DNA from: Sinorhizobium shofinae
GTDB taxonomy: Bacteria; Pseudomonadota; Alphaproteobacteria; Rhizobiales; Rhizobiaceae
Length of the DNA: 64,000 nucleotides
Reading direction: 5' to 3'
Assembly (NCBI GenBank): GCA_001704765.1
Contig: MBFK01000177.1
Coordinates: 1 to 64,000 of the forward strand
This document shows positions 56,737 to 64,000 of the stretch, one piece after another. Numbering within the stretch: position 1 is the first letter of the stretch; every line of letters starts with the position of its first letter. Both the position numbers and the translations under genes were made by a program. A model generated the notes under the pieces. It was not told the DNA's origin and made no database searches. It saw nothing but the letters and a program-made list of their open reading frames with translations.

Positions 56737-57723
56737 ATGACGAAGGTTCAAAACAGCGCAACGACCGTTTCCAGGAGAGAGATGCTGGCGGGAGCACTCG
56801 GTGCCGCCAGCGCGGCCGCCGCGCTCTCGGTCTCCCAGCCAGTCGCAGCGGCGGATAAAGTGCCATCAACCACGGAAGGAGCAAGGACCATGGGAAGCAG
56901 GATCACCACTCGCGACGGCGTTGAAATCTATTACAAGGACTGGGGCCCGAAGGACGGGCCGGTCGTCATCCTCAGCCACGGCTGGCCACTGTCATCCGAT
57001 AGCTGGGAAGCCCAGGCCTTCCATCTCGCCAATAACGGCTTCCGCGTCGTCACCCATGATCGCCGCGGCCATGGCCGGTCCAGCCAGCCCTGGGACGGCA
57101 ACGACATGGATCACTATGCCGACGACCTCGCCGATTTGATCGAGCAACTGGATCTCAAGGGCATCTTCCTGGCCGGCTTCTCCACCGGTGGCGGCGAGAT
57201 CGCCCGCTATATCGGTCGCCACGGCACCAGCCGCGTTGCCAAGGCCGGCCTGATCGCCGCGGTGCCGCCGCTGATGGTCAAGACCGACAAGAACCCCGGC
57301 GGCCTGCCCAAGGACGTGTTCGATGGCTTGCAGGCCGCGAGTCTGGCCGACCGCTCGCAACTCTACAAGGACATCGCCTCGGGTCCCTTCTTCGGCTTCA
57401 ACCGGCCGGGCGCGAAGCCGTCGCAGGGGATGATCGACAGCTTCTGGCTGCAGGGCATGGCAGCCGGCCACAAGAATACCTATGATTCCATCGTCGCTTT
57501 CTCGCAGACCGACTTCACCGAGGACCTGAAGAAGGTCGACGTGCCGACGCTCATCATCCACGGCGACGACGACCAGATCGTCCCAATCGACGCCGCTGCG
57601 CGCGCCTCGAAGAAGCTCATCCCGCATGCGGAACTGAAAGTCTATCCGGGCGCGCCGCACGGTCTCGCGGACACCCACAAGGAACAACTGAACAAGGATC
57701 TGCTGGAGTTCGCCCGGTCCTAA
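56737..57723 (+). CDS. cpo: Tat-exported haloperoxidase/esterase-type alpha/beta-hydrolase
   Basis: A 328-residue protein. Residues 1-40 form a twin-arginine signal (SRREMLAG at 12-19, a hydrophobic Ala-rich stretch, cleavage near AAA-D). The rest is a cofactor-free 'non-heme chloroperoxidase' type hydrolase: LSHGWPLSSDSW, nucleophile Ser149 in AGFSTGGGE, Asp277-279 in HGDDDQ and His308 in APHGL. Such enzymes are esterases that can perhydrolyse short acids. The ATG at 56737 follows AAGGAG; earlier starts would place operator dyads inside the gene. Control by the divergent OhrR-type regulator is likely. The name cpo follows the family label. Confidence 0.85.
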   Translation: MTKVQNSATTVSRREMLAGALGAASAAAALSVSQPVAAADKVPSTTEGARTMGSRITTRDGVEIYYKDWGPKDGPVVILSHGWPLSSDSWEAQAFHLANNGFRVVTHDRRGHGRSSQPWDGNDMDHYADDLADLIEQLDLKGIFLAGFSTGGGEIARYIGRHGTSRVAKAGLIAAVPPLMVKTDKNPGGLPKDVFDGLQAASLADRSQLYKDIASGPFFGFNRPGAKPSQGMIDSFWLQGMAAGHKNTYDSIVAFSQTDFTEDLKKVDVPTLIIHGDDDQIVPIDAAARASKKLIPHAELKVYPGAPHGLADTHKEQLNKDLLEFARS

Positions 57724-57764
57724 GACGAAAGGTGCGATGCGGCCGCACGGCCGCCGCTATGGAA

Positions 57765-57797
57765 AGGGGGCGTCGCGGTCCGGCGCCCCCTCTTTTG
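57765..57797 (+). terminator. Rho-independent terminator behind the hydrolase
   Basis: An 8-base stem AGGGGGCG / CGCCCCCT with an 11-base loop, followed by CTTTTGC, 42 bases past the stop codon. Confidence 0.65.
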
Positions 57798-57864
57798 CTG
57801 GAACCGCCTATCCAGCGGGCGGATTTCGTGCACTATCCGGAGCCGCTATTTTGGGAGGCGCCTC

Positions 57865-58300
57865 ATGAATGCAAAGCCGCGCATTCTCGTTACGCGCCGC
57901 TGGCCTTAGGCCGTGGAAGCGGGTTCTTAGCGAAAGGTTCGGGACCGTTCTCAACGAAGAGGACAAGCCGCTGAAGGCGACCGCGCTGGCGGAGGCGCTG
58001 CGCGACTTCGACGCGGTGTTGCCGACCGTATCCGACCGGCTGCCTGCGTCACTTTTTCGGGCGGTGGTCTCAGCACGAAAATCCTCGGCAATTTCGGCGT
58101 CGACTACAATCACCTCGACGTTGCAGCTGCACAGGCTGCGGGCATCGTCGTGACGAACACGCCGGGCGTTCTCACCGACTGCACCGCCGACCTCTCCGTT
58201 TCTCGGCAGCGCCACTGAGGAGACGCGCACGGCGATGGGAATGAAGGTGGTGGATAACATTACCGCCTTCTTTGCCGGAGCCGCCCGACCGGGTGGCCTG
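57865..58300 (+). pseudogene. Decayed D-isomer 2-hydroxyacid dehydrogenase gene
   Basis: Pieces of a glyoxylate/hydroxypyruvate reductase-type gene lie in changing frames. MNAKPRILVTRRWP is stopped by TAG at 57907; VLSERFGTVLNEEDKPL and DFDAVLPTVSDRLP follow in the next frame; then GGLSTKILGNFGVDYNHLD and GIVVTNTPGVLTDCTADLS in the first frame again; and finally GSATEETRTAMGMKVVDN, the family's C-terminal motif. Between the last two pieces most of the NAD-binding domain, including the catalytic Arg and His region, is missing. At least three frame changes and one internal deletion exclude a working product. Confidence 0.85.
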
Positions 58301-58425
58301 AGCTTCCGACTAGGCGGGATGATTTCCATTGCAAAACAGCGGCTTGACTTTGTGTGTCTGGTTTTCGACCATGCTTGTTATTGATGCACGTCGCAGAGGC
58401 GTGCCGGCAGGGACATCTGAAGACG

Positions 58426-59259
58426 ATGAGTGACGCAGCGATCATCGCTCCGCAAAGAGCGTGGGGAAAGGGGCGGCTTGTTGCCAAGTCCGAGAGGGGC
58501 TGCACGCGCATCGCTGAACTCTATCAGGAAGGCTGCGCCAAGATCCGATTGCCGAACACGTTCGACAGCTCGATGGAAGCGGTGCTCATCAACTCTTCGG
58601 GCGGCGTCACCGGTGGCGACCGGCTCCACTGGGCCTTCGAAGCAGGCGAGGGGACGAGCCTGACGCTGACCACGCAGGCCTGTGAGAAAATCTACAAGGC
58701 AAGTGCTGGTACGGCCACTATCGAGACACACATTTTCGTCGGCGCCAGAAGTCGCGTCGATTGGCTGCCGCAGGAAACGATCCTCTTCGACCGGGCGTCA
58801 CTGTCGCGCTCGCTCGAAGTCGACCTTGCGCCGGATGCGAGCTTTCTCGCGGTCGAGGCGGTGCTCATCGGCCGCAAGGCGATGGGCGAGGCGGTGCATG
58901 CCGGCCTGTTTCGTGATCGCTGGCGGGTCAGGAGCGGCGGCAGGCTGGTTCATGCGGAGAACCTGACGCTTGCCGATGACATTGCGAAGCTTGCAGCCAG
59001 GCCTGCAACGCTCGGCGGCGCGGCGGCCTTCGCCACTCTCCTCTATGCCGCGCCGGATTGTGAAGCGATGCTTTCGAAGCTGCGCGGGATGCTCGCAACG
59101 GTAGTGCAGGCGGGCGTCAGCCACTACCAGGTCGGCGGTCGCGACAAGCTCGTCGCCCGTGTCGCCGCTCCCGACGGCTTCGAGCTTAGAAAAATCCTCG
59201 TCCCGCTCATTTCGCACTTGCGTAAGGACGCATCTGTGCCGAAAGTCTGGACTCTCTGA
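58426..59259 (+). CDS. ureD: Urease accessory protein UreD
   Basis: A 277-residue accessory protein that binds apo-urease together with UreF and UreG during nickel insertion. Family stretches: SSGGVTGGDRLHW near 62-74, TLTTQACEKIYKA near 84-96, WLPQETILFDRA, and the ending LPLISHLR-type VPLISHLRKD. The start at 58426 gives the usual length; an in-frame ATG at 58384 is possible but has no ribosome binding site. First gene of the urease cluster. Confidence 0.92.
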   Translation: MSDAAIIAPQRAWGKGRLVAKSERGCTRIAELYQEGCAKIRLPNTFDSSMEAVLINSSGGVTGGDRLHWAFEAGEGTSLTLTTQACEKIYKASAGTATIETHIFVGARSRVDWLPQETILFDRASLSRSLEVDLAPDASFLAVEAVLIGRKAMGEAVHAGLFRDRWRVRSGGRLVHAENLTLADDIAKLAARPATLGGAAAFATLLYAAPDCEAMLSKLRGMLATVVQAGVSHYQVGGRDKLVARVAAPDGFELRKILVPLISHLRKDASVPKVWTL

Positions 59260-59286
59260 CCCCGCAATCAATCTGGATAGCGACGC

Positions 59287-59589
59287 ATGAATCTCACTCC
59301 GCGCGAAAAAGACAAACTGTTGATTTCCATGGCGGCAATGGTGGCGCGCCGGCGGCTGGAGAGAGGCGTAAAGCTCAATCATCCCGAGGCCATCGCCCTC
59401 ATCACCGATTTCGTCGTCGAGGGTGCGCGCGACGGCCGGTCCGTTGCCGAGCTGATGGAGGCGGGGGCGCATGTGCTGACCCGCGACCAGGTGATGGAGG
59501 GCATTCCGGAGATGATCCACGACATCCAGATCGAGGCGACTTTCCCGGATGGGACGAAGCTCGTCACCGTTCATGAGCCCATCCGTTAG
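59287..59589 (+). CDS. ureA: Urease gamma subunit
   Basis: A 100-residue structural subunit of the nickel urease. MNLTPREKDKLLISMAAMVA at the start, KLNHPEAIALI, and VMEGIPEMIHDIQIEATFPD near the end are canonical. It forms the (alpha-beta-gamma)3 holoenzyme with UreB and UreC. Exact family length. Confidence 0.96.
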   Translation: MNLTPREKDKLLISMAAMVARRRLERGVKLNHPEAIALITDFVVEGARDGRSVAELMEAGAHVLTRDQVMEGIPEMIHDIQIEATFPDGTKLVTVHEPIR

Positions 59590-59598
59590 GAGAGAATT

Positions 59599-59853
59599 AT
59601 GCTGAGCCTGCGCCCGAACTGCGAATGCTGCGACCGTGACCTGTCGCCCGAAAGCCGGCAGGCGATGATCTGCACCTTCGAATGCACTTTTTGCGCCGAT
59701 TGCGCCGAGGCAAAGCTCGGCGGGATCTGCCCGAACTGCAGCGGCGAACTGGTACGCCGTCCGGTGCGCCCGCCCGCAATGCTGAAGAAATATCCGGCCT
59801 CGACGGAACGCGTGCTGAAGCCGGAAGGGTGCGCGCGAGAGAAGGCCGCGTAA
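59599..59853 (+). CDS. DUF1272 zinc-ribbon-like protein
   Basis: An 84-residue Cys-rich protein with CxxC pairs at CECC, CTFC, CADC and CPNC, the pattern of DUF1272, which probably holds one or two zinc ions. It sits nine bases after ureA and 14 bases ahead of ureB, inside the urease operon. Rhizobial urease clusters often carry this gene; the role is unknown, and a link to metal handling is only a guess. Confidence 0.88.
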   Translation: MLSLRPNCECCDRDLSPESRQAMICTFECTFCADCAEAKLGGICPNCSGELVRRPVRPPAMLKKYPASTERVLKPEGCAREKAA

Positions 59854-59867
59854 GGGGGGGCATGAGC

Positions 59868-60173
59868 ATGATTCCAGGCGAGATCATCGCCGCCGCTGGC
59901 GACATCGAACTCAATGTCGGTCTTCAGACCGTCACCATCGAGGTCTCCAATTCCGGAGACAGGCCGGTGCAGGTCGGCAGCCACTATCATTTCGCGGAAA
60001 CGAACCCCGGCCTGATCTTCGACCGTGACGTGGCGCGCGGCAAGCGGCTGGATATTCCGGCCGGCACGGCCGTACGCTTCGAGCCTGGCCAGACGCGGCA
60101 GGTCACGCTGATCCCGCTCTCCGGCAAGCGCGAGGTTTTCGGCTTCCGCCAGCAGGTGATGGGCAAGCTATGA
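59868..60173 (+). CDS. ureB: Urease beta subunit
   Basis: A 101-residue structural subunit. MIPGEI at the start, VSNSGDRPVQVGSHYHFAE, and AGTAVRFEPGQTRQV are diagnostic. The second of two in-frame ATGs (59868) gives the canonical start and the better spacing to the G-run; the first is at 59862. Its stop overlaps the next gene by four bases. Confidence 0.95.
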   Translation: MIPGEIIAAAGDIELNVGLQTVTIEVSNSGDRPVQVGSHYHFAETNPGLIFDRDVARGKRLDIPAGTAVRFEPGQTRQVTLIPLSGKREVFGFRQQVMGKL

Positions 60174-60592
60174 GAGCGGTCGCACCCGCCATTGGCCTGC
60201 TTCTCATTCTTGCGACTTCTGCGTTCGCTCAGGAACAGCCTAAGGTGGACTGCCAAAAGGCAGTGAGGCAGATGGATTTGAACATTTGCGCCGATCAGGA
60301 GTACCAGGCGGCGGACGCGGGACTCAACAAGACCTACCGCGAGGCGATCGTCGCGATGCGGGAAACCGACAGGGAGCTAGGTGACATCGACGCCGCCTAC
60401 GTCGGAGCAGTCGAAGCATTGAAGAAGGCTCAGCGGTCCTGGATCGGCTACCGCGACGGTCAATGCGAGCTCGCCGGGTTCGAGGCGCGGGGCGGCTCGA
60501 TGGAGCCCATGCTGGTTTCCGGCTGCCTCGCGGAGCTGACGCGCAAGCGTACCGCCGAATTGAAAGAGCTCCTCGAAACTGCAGGGAACTGA
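60170..60592 (+). CDS. LprI-like (DUF1311) secreted protein
   Basis: A 140-residue protein with a Sec signal peptide (cleavage near AFA-Q, residue 21) and a DUF1311/lysozyme-inhibitor LprI-type domain. VDCQKAVRQMDLNICAD at the start of the mature protein, LNKTYREAI, and the RSWIGYRDGQCELAG motif with its paired cysteines are visible. It overlaps ureB by four bases. A periplasmic location is expected; its role in the urease operon is unknown. Confidence 0.85.
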   Translation: MRAVAPAIGLLLILATSAFAQEQPKVDCQKAVRQMDLNICADQEYQAADAGLNKTYREAIVAMRETDRELGDIDAAYVGAVEALKKAQRSWIGYRDGQCELAGFEARGGSMEPMLVSGCLAELTRKRTAELKELLETAGN

Positions 60593-60595
60593 CCG

Positions 60596-61246
60596 TTGCA
60601 AAGTCGGCGCGTCATCATGATCGTTGGCAATGGCGAGGTGCCGGAAGGCGCTGCCGCGACGATCGATGCCGCCGACCTGGTGATCCGCTTCAACGATTGC
60701 CGCTCGGTCGGCAGAGGCGGAACCAGGACCGACGTGGTCGCCGTCTGCAACACGGGTCGCCCGGCCTTGTCGATGCTCGGCGGCGGACGCTGGAAGACAA
60801 GCGAGCCGGTGCGGCAGGCGCGCGAAATCTGGAGTGTGCGCTCCGGTGCGAAATTCGCGGCGATGCGGGCAGCACTTGCGGAGACCCATCCGGACCTCGA
60901 CGATTTCTGTGACGACTACACCACCGGCTTCGAGAGCTTCGCGCGGACGACGGGGCGGCGGCACCGGGCCGTGCCGGCAGAGACGCACGAGCGGCTGGAG
61001 CAAGAGCTCGCCCGTTTTGCGCCGGCGCTTTACGTCGCACCGTCGAGCGGCTTGGTGGTGATCGCCGACGTCCTGTCCAGTTTCGCCTCTGCCGGAGATG
61101 ATATCGTGCTTGCCGGCTTCGGTCATAACGGCTGGGAGTGGCATCCCTTCGCTGCAGAGCGGCGTTATGTCGATGCGCTTGCCGCCGAGGGGCGGCTTCG
61201 TCGCCTCAATCCATTGCATCCGTCAGACTTGTCCCAAGGAGCCTGA
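60596..61246 (+). CDS. Urease operon accessory protein, GT29-like
   Basis: A 216-residue protein of the kind labelled 'urease operon accessory protein' in rhizobia. The opening VGNGEVPEGAAATIDAADLV and RFNDC resemble the sialyltransferase (glycosyltransferase family 29) L-motif, VGNS/G followed by the ID..D.V.R.N pattern; FGHNGWEWHPFAAE near the C-terminus recalls the S-motif region. The start is TTG at 60596 behind AGGGAA; an ATG at 60617 would cut into the motif. Enzymatic activity and its connection to urease are unproven. Confidence 0.7.
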   Translation: MQSRRVIMIVGNGEVPEGAAATIDAADLVIRFNDCRSVGRGGTRTDVVAVCNTGRPALSMLGGGRWKTSEPVRQAREIWSVRSGAKFAAMRAALAETHPDLDDFCDDYTTGFESFARTTGRRHRAVPAETHERLEQELARFAPALYVAPSSGLVVIADVLSSFASAGDDIVLAGFGHNGWEWHPFAAERRYVDALAAEGRLRRLNPLHPSDLSQGA

Positions 61247-61250
61247 ACCC

Positions 61251-62963
61251 ATGTCTTACAAAATGTCGCGCGCGGCCTATGCCAACATGTTCGGTCCGAC
61301 CGTCGGCGACAAGGTGCGACTTGCCGATACCGAGCTGTTCATCGAGGTGGAGAAGGATTTCACGACCTATGGCGAGGAGGTGAAGTTCGGCGGCGGTAAG
61401 GTCATCCGCGACGGCATGGGCCAGAGCCAGGTGACGCGCGAGGGCGGCGCCGTCGACACGGTCATCACCAATGCGCTGATCGTCGACCATTGGGGAATCG
61501 TCAAGGCGGATATCGGCTTGAAGGACGGGCGGATCGCGGCAATCGGCAAGGCCGGCAACCCGGACACGCAGCCGGGTGTGACGATCATCGTCGGACCGGG
61601 GACGGAGATCATCGCCGGCGAGGGCAAGATCGTCACGGCTGGCGGCATGGACAGCCATATTCACTTCATCTGCCCGCAGCAGATCGAAGAGGCGCTGATG
61701 AGCGGGCTTACCTGCATGCTGGGCGGCGGAACAGGCCCCGCGCACGGCACGCTGGCGACCACCTGCACGCCGGGACCGTGGCATATCGCCCGGATGATCG
61801 AGGCGGCCGATGCGTTTCCGATGAACCTGGCTTTCGCTGGCAAGGGCAACGCCTCGCTGCCCGGCGCGCTCGTGGAAATGGTGCTCGGCGGCGCCACCTC
61901 GCTGAAGCTGCACGAGGACTGGGGCACGACCCCTGGGGCGATCGATTGTTGCCTGTCGGTTGCCGACGAGTACGACGTTCAGGTGATGATCCACACCGAC
62001 ACGCTGAACGAAAGCGGTTTCGTCGAGGACACGATTGCAGCGATCAAGGGCCGGACCATTCACGCCTTCCACACCGAAGGGGCAGGCGGCGGCCACGCGC
62101 CGGACATCATCAAGATCTGCGGCCAGCCGAACGTCATCCCGTCGTCGACCAACCCGACGCGACCCTATACGGTGAACACGCTGGCGGAACATCTCGACAT
62201 GCTGATGGTCTGCCATCACTTGTCGCCCTCGATCCCCGAGGATATCGCTTTTGCCGAAAGCCGTATCCGCAAGGAGACGATCGCCGCCGAGGACATCCTC
62301 CACGACATCGGCGCATTCTCGATCATCTCGTCCGACAGCCAGGCCATGGGCCGCGTCGGCGAGGTGGCGATCCGCACCTGGCAGACTGCCGACAAGATGA
62401 AGCGCCAGCGCGGTCGGCTGAAGGAGGAGACGGGCGACAACGACAATTTCCGCGTCAAGCGCTATGTCGCCAAATACACGATCAACCCGGCGATCGCCCA
62501 TGGCCTCAGCCATGAGATCGGATCGCTCGAAGTGGGCAAGCGCGCCGATCTCGTGATCTGGAACCCGGCTTTCTTCGGCGTGAAGCCGGATATGGTGCTG
62601 CTCGGTGGTACGATCGCCGCGGCCCCGATGGGCGACCCGAACGCTTCGATCCCGACGCCGCAGCCGGTCCATTACCGGCCGATGTTCGGCGCCTATGGTC
62701 GAAGCCGTACCAATTCTTCCGTTACCTTCGTCTCGCAGGCCTCGCTCGACGCGGGACTGGCTGGAAGGCTCGGCGTCGCCAAGGAGCTCGTCGCCGTCCA
62801 GAACACCCGCGGCGGCATCGGCAAGGCGTCGATGATCCGCAACAGCCTGACGCCGTTGATCGAGGTCGATCCGGAAACCTATGAAGTCCGCGCCGATGGC
62901 GAGTTGTTGACTTGCGAACCGGCCACCGTGCTGCCGATGGCGCAGCGGTACTTCCTGTTCTAG
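61251..62963 (+). CDS. ureC: Urease alpha (catalytic) subunit
   Basis: A 570-residue amidohydrolase hydrolysing urea to ammonia and carbamate with a dinuclear nickel centre. All known ligands are present: His136, His138, the carbamylated Lys219 (SLKLHEDWG), His248, His274 and Asp362 (SDSQAMG). The active-site flap Cys321-His322-His323 is intact. Length is standard. It stands five bases after the accessory protein gene. Genes ureE, ureF and ureG are not within the window. Confidence 0.97.
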   Translation: MSYKMSRAAYANMFGPTVGDKVRLADTELFIEVEKDFTTYGEEVKFGGGKVIRDGMGQSQVTREGGAVDTVITNALIVDHWGIVKADIGLKDGRIAAIGKAGNPDTQPGVTIIVGPGTEIIAGEGKIVTAGGMDSHIHFICPQQIEEALMSGLTCMLGGGTGPAHGTLATTCTPGPWHIARMIEAADAFPMNLAFAGKGNASLPGALVEMVLGGATSLKLHEDWGTTPGAIDCCLSVADEYDVQVMIHTDTLNESGFVEDTIAAIKGRTIHAFHTEGAGGGHAPDIIKICGQPNVIPSSTNPTRPYTVNTLAEHLDMLMVCHHLSPSIPEDIAFAESRIRKETIAAEDILHDIGAFSIISSDSQAMGRVGEVAIRTWQTADKMKRQRGRLKEETGDNDNFRVKRYVAKYTINPAIAHGLSHEIGSLEVGKRADLVIWNPAFFGVKPDMVLLGGTIAAAPMGDPNASIPTPQPVHYRPMFGAYGRSRTNSSVTFVSQASLDAGLAGRLGVAKELVAVQNTRGGIGKASMIRNSLTPLIEVDPETYEVRADGELLTCEPATVLPMAQRYFLF

Positions 62964-62990
62964 ACGGCTCCTTGCTCTGGAGCGGTGAGA

Positions 62991-63660
62991 ATGAAGCGTG
63001 TCAGGTGGCTATTCGGCGCTGTCCTGGTCCTCTTGCTCGCCATCGCGGGCGGAACCTTGGTTTGACGGCCGCTTATGCCCGCCTATGCGTCAGCCGACAC
63101 GGCCTGGGCTGCGACGAATCCATCCCGCTGGATGACGACGTGCGGTCCCGATTTGGATTTCTCGAAGGTGCCGGTGTGCCTCTACGGCGTCCGGCAGCGC
63201 GATGGCTGATTTTTGGTTGGGGAGGCCGCGCTTCTATCTGGAGATCCCGACCTGGAGCGAACTGAAGCCGCTGCCGGTGCTGAGGGCGCTTCGCCTCGAT
63301 CGGTCCGTCCTGCATGTCGATGTCGCTGGGCAACACTGTCGAACCGCAGGAGTCGGTCACAGGATTCGATGCACATGTCGAAGATTATCAGCGATTGCTG
63401 GACTTCGTCGACGAGAGTTTCCGACGTGAGGCTGGCGTGGTCATGCCGATAACGGGTTCTCCTATGGACCAAACGACCGCTTCCTTGAGGCGCAAGGCTA
63501 TTTCAACGCCTTGTTAGGATGCAACACGTGGAAAGCGAGTGCCCTGCGAAATGCCGGCCTGCGTACGGGTCTGTGGAATCCTCATCCCCGTGACCTTGGA
63601 CTTTTCCCTCAGTCTCCACAACTGGTTCCCGGCCACGGCTCCAATGCGAAGGAGCCATGC
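62991..63660 (+). pseudogene. Decayed TIGR02117/DUF2459-like gene behind ureC
   Basis: An ATG behind GGAGCGG begins MKRVRWLFGAVLVLLLAIAG, a signal-anchor, but a TGA follows after 24 codons. Downstream, family-like pieces appear in different frames: LIFGWGG, RPRFYLEIPTWSELKPLPVL and SVLHVDVAGQ, TVEPQESVTGFD and LLDFVDESFRREAG, GPNDRFLEAQGYFNALLGC, and NAGLRTGLWNP with LDFSLSLHNWF. Their order fits one ancestral protein of about 230 residues, the family known for lying next to urease genes. At least four frame changes are present. End coordinate approximate. Confidence 0.75.
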
Positions 63661-63736
63661 GTCGACCGCAAACCTGCCATGCGGTGCCTGCTGAATCGAT
63701 GCTTTGATGCTGCGCTGCAGCGGAATCTTCGTTAGA

Positions 63737-63755
63737 AGGGGCTTCCCCCTTTTCG
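63737..63755 (+). terminator. Weak hairpin with T-run
   Basis: AAGGGG-CTTC-CCCCTTTT forms a short stem followed by T residues, ahead of the peroxiredoxin gene and behind the decayed urease-region gene. It may end transcription of the urease operon. Confidence 0.35.
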
Positions 63756-63815
63756 CCGGCTGCGGGTTCCTCCCAATTCTTCACGCGGCCGGCAGATCAT
63801 TCGAAGGAGATGATG

Positions 63816-64000
63816 ATGCTCGGCAGAAAAGTTCCCGTTGTAACCTTCCGCACCCGCGTCCGCGACGAAGCCGTCGGGGGGCCCAATCCGTTCCGCTGGC
63901 AGGATGTTTCGTCGAACGACTATTTCGCCGGCAAGCGCGTCGTGCTGTTCTCGCTGCCGGGCGCCTTCACCCCGACCTGCTCAACGTATCAGCTGCCGGA
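63816..64000 (+). CDS. Peroxiredoxin (Prx5-type), 5' part only
   Basis: The window ends 61 codons into this gene. The product starts MLGRKVPVVTFRTRVRDE, and the peroxidatic Cys lies in FSLPGAFTPTCSTYQLP, the PxxxTxxC motif of Prx5/AhpE-like peroxiredoxins. It reduces hydroperoxides, using glutaredoxin or thioredoxin. Three ATGs stand in a row at 63810, 63813 and 63816; the third has the best spacing to AAGGAG. Confidence 0.88.
   Translation, partial: MLGRKVPVVTFRTRVRDEAVGGPNPFRWQDVSSNDYFAGKRVVLFSLPGAFTPTCSTYQLP

Noticed and set aside
57869..58153. 94-codon open frame as a separate small gene
   Set aside because: Its middle part is a fragment of the decayed 2-hydroxyacid dehydrogenase and the ends are out-of-frame sequence.
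61206..62672. 488-codon minus-strand open frame opposite ureC
   Set aside because: Shadow of ureC, which has every catalytic residue; the antisense product has no recognisable motif.

Overview
The window looks like chromosomal DNA of a rhizobial alphaproteobacterium, most likely Sinorhizobium/Ensifer. The evidence is the high GC content, dense ATGA-overlapped operons, rhizobial-type palindromic intergenic repeats, a bioBFDA-bioZ operon with BioR-like boxes, a coxMNOP-type oxidase, soxB-D-A-G, livHMGF plus a DUF6867-type gene, and a urease cluster with DUF1272, LprI-like and 'urease operon accessory' genes between the structural genes. Genus is inferred from gene content; no rRNA or tRNA gene was seen.

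Layout. 0.2-4.4 kb: divergent flavoprotein and flavin reductase genes, a short acyl-CoA-dehydrogenase-like gene and an Rrf2 regulator. 4.7-9.7 kb (minus): terminal oxidase operon (subunits II, I, III, III, IV) and a small cytochrome c. 9.9-16.0 kb (minus): a FadR-type regulator, a Cys/Met-type PLP enzyme and a complete CUT1 sugar ABC importer. 16.2-21.8 kb (plus): amine-oxidase-like flavoprotein, an inactive-looking transglutaminase homologue, a 49-residue membrane protein, an aldehyde dehydrogenase and an EamA exporter. 21.8-24.1 kb (minus): an aminotransferase and a LysR regulator. 24.3-30.3 kb (plus): ureohydrolase, polyamine-type ABC importer and nitrilase-family amidase, suggesting uptake and hydrolysis of guanidino or polyamine compounds.

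30.4-38.9 kb: two ring-cleaving-dioxygenase-like VOC proteins (one fused to an esterase), an FMN-dependent reductase, an SDR and a Crp/Fnr regulator, with an 805-residue VCBS/RTX type I secretion substrate among them. 39-40.2 kb: single-domain response regulator and cysQ. 40.4-44.9 kb: heterotetrameric sarcosine oxidase genes in which soxA carries an internal deletion and frameshift. 45.2-50.7 kb: branched-chain amino acid importer ending in a strong terminator. 51-56 kb: the five-gene biotin operon behind two BioR-like boxes. 56-57.7 kb: OhrR-type regulator divergent from a Tat-exported haloperoxidase-type hydrolase, with four similar dyads between them. 58.4-63 kb: urease genes ureD-A-B-C with accessory ORFs, bracketed by two decayed genes (a 2-hydroxyacid dehydrogenase and a TIGR02117/DUF2459-like gene). 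The window ends inside a peroxiredoxin gene.

Most of the window is ordinary rhizobial nitrogen and carbon metabolism. The points most worth a second look are: the BioR-like box pair far from the biotin operon, in front of the flavin reductase; the Cys/His-less transglutaminase; the VOC-esterase fusion in a possible quinone-detoxification cluster; the broken soxA; the four-box OhrR intergenic region; and a repeat family whose three copies each begin at the stop codon of the upstream gene.
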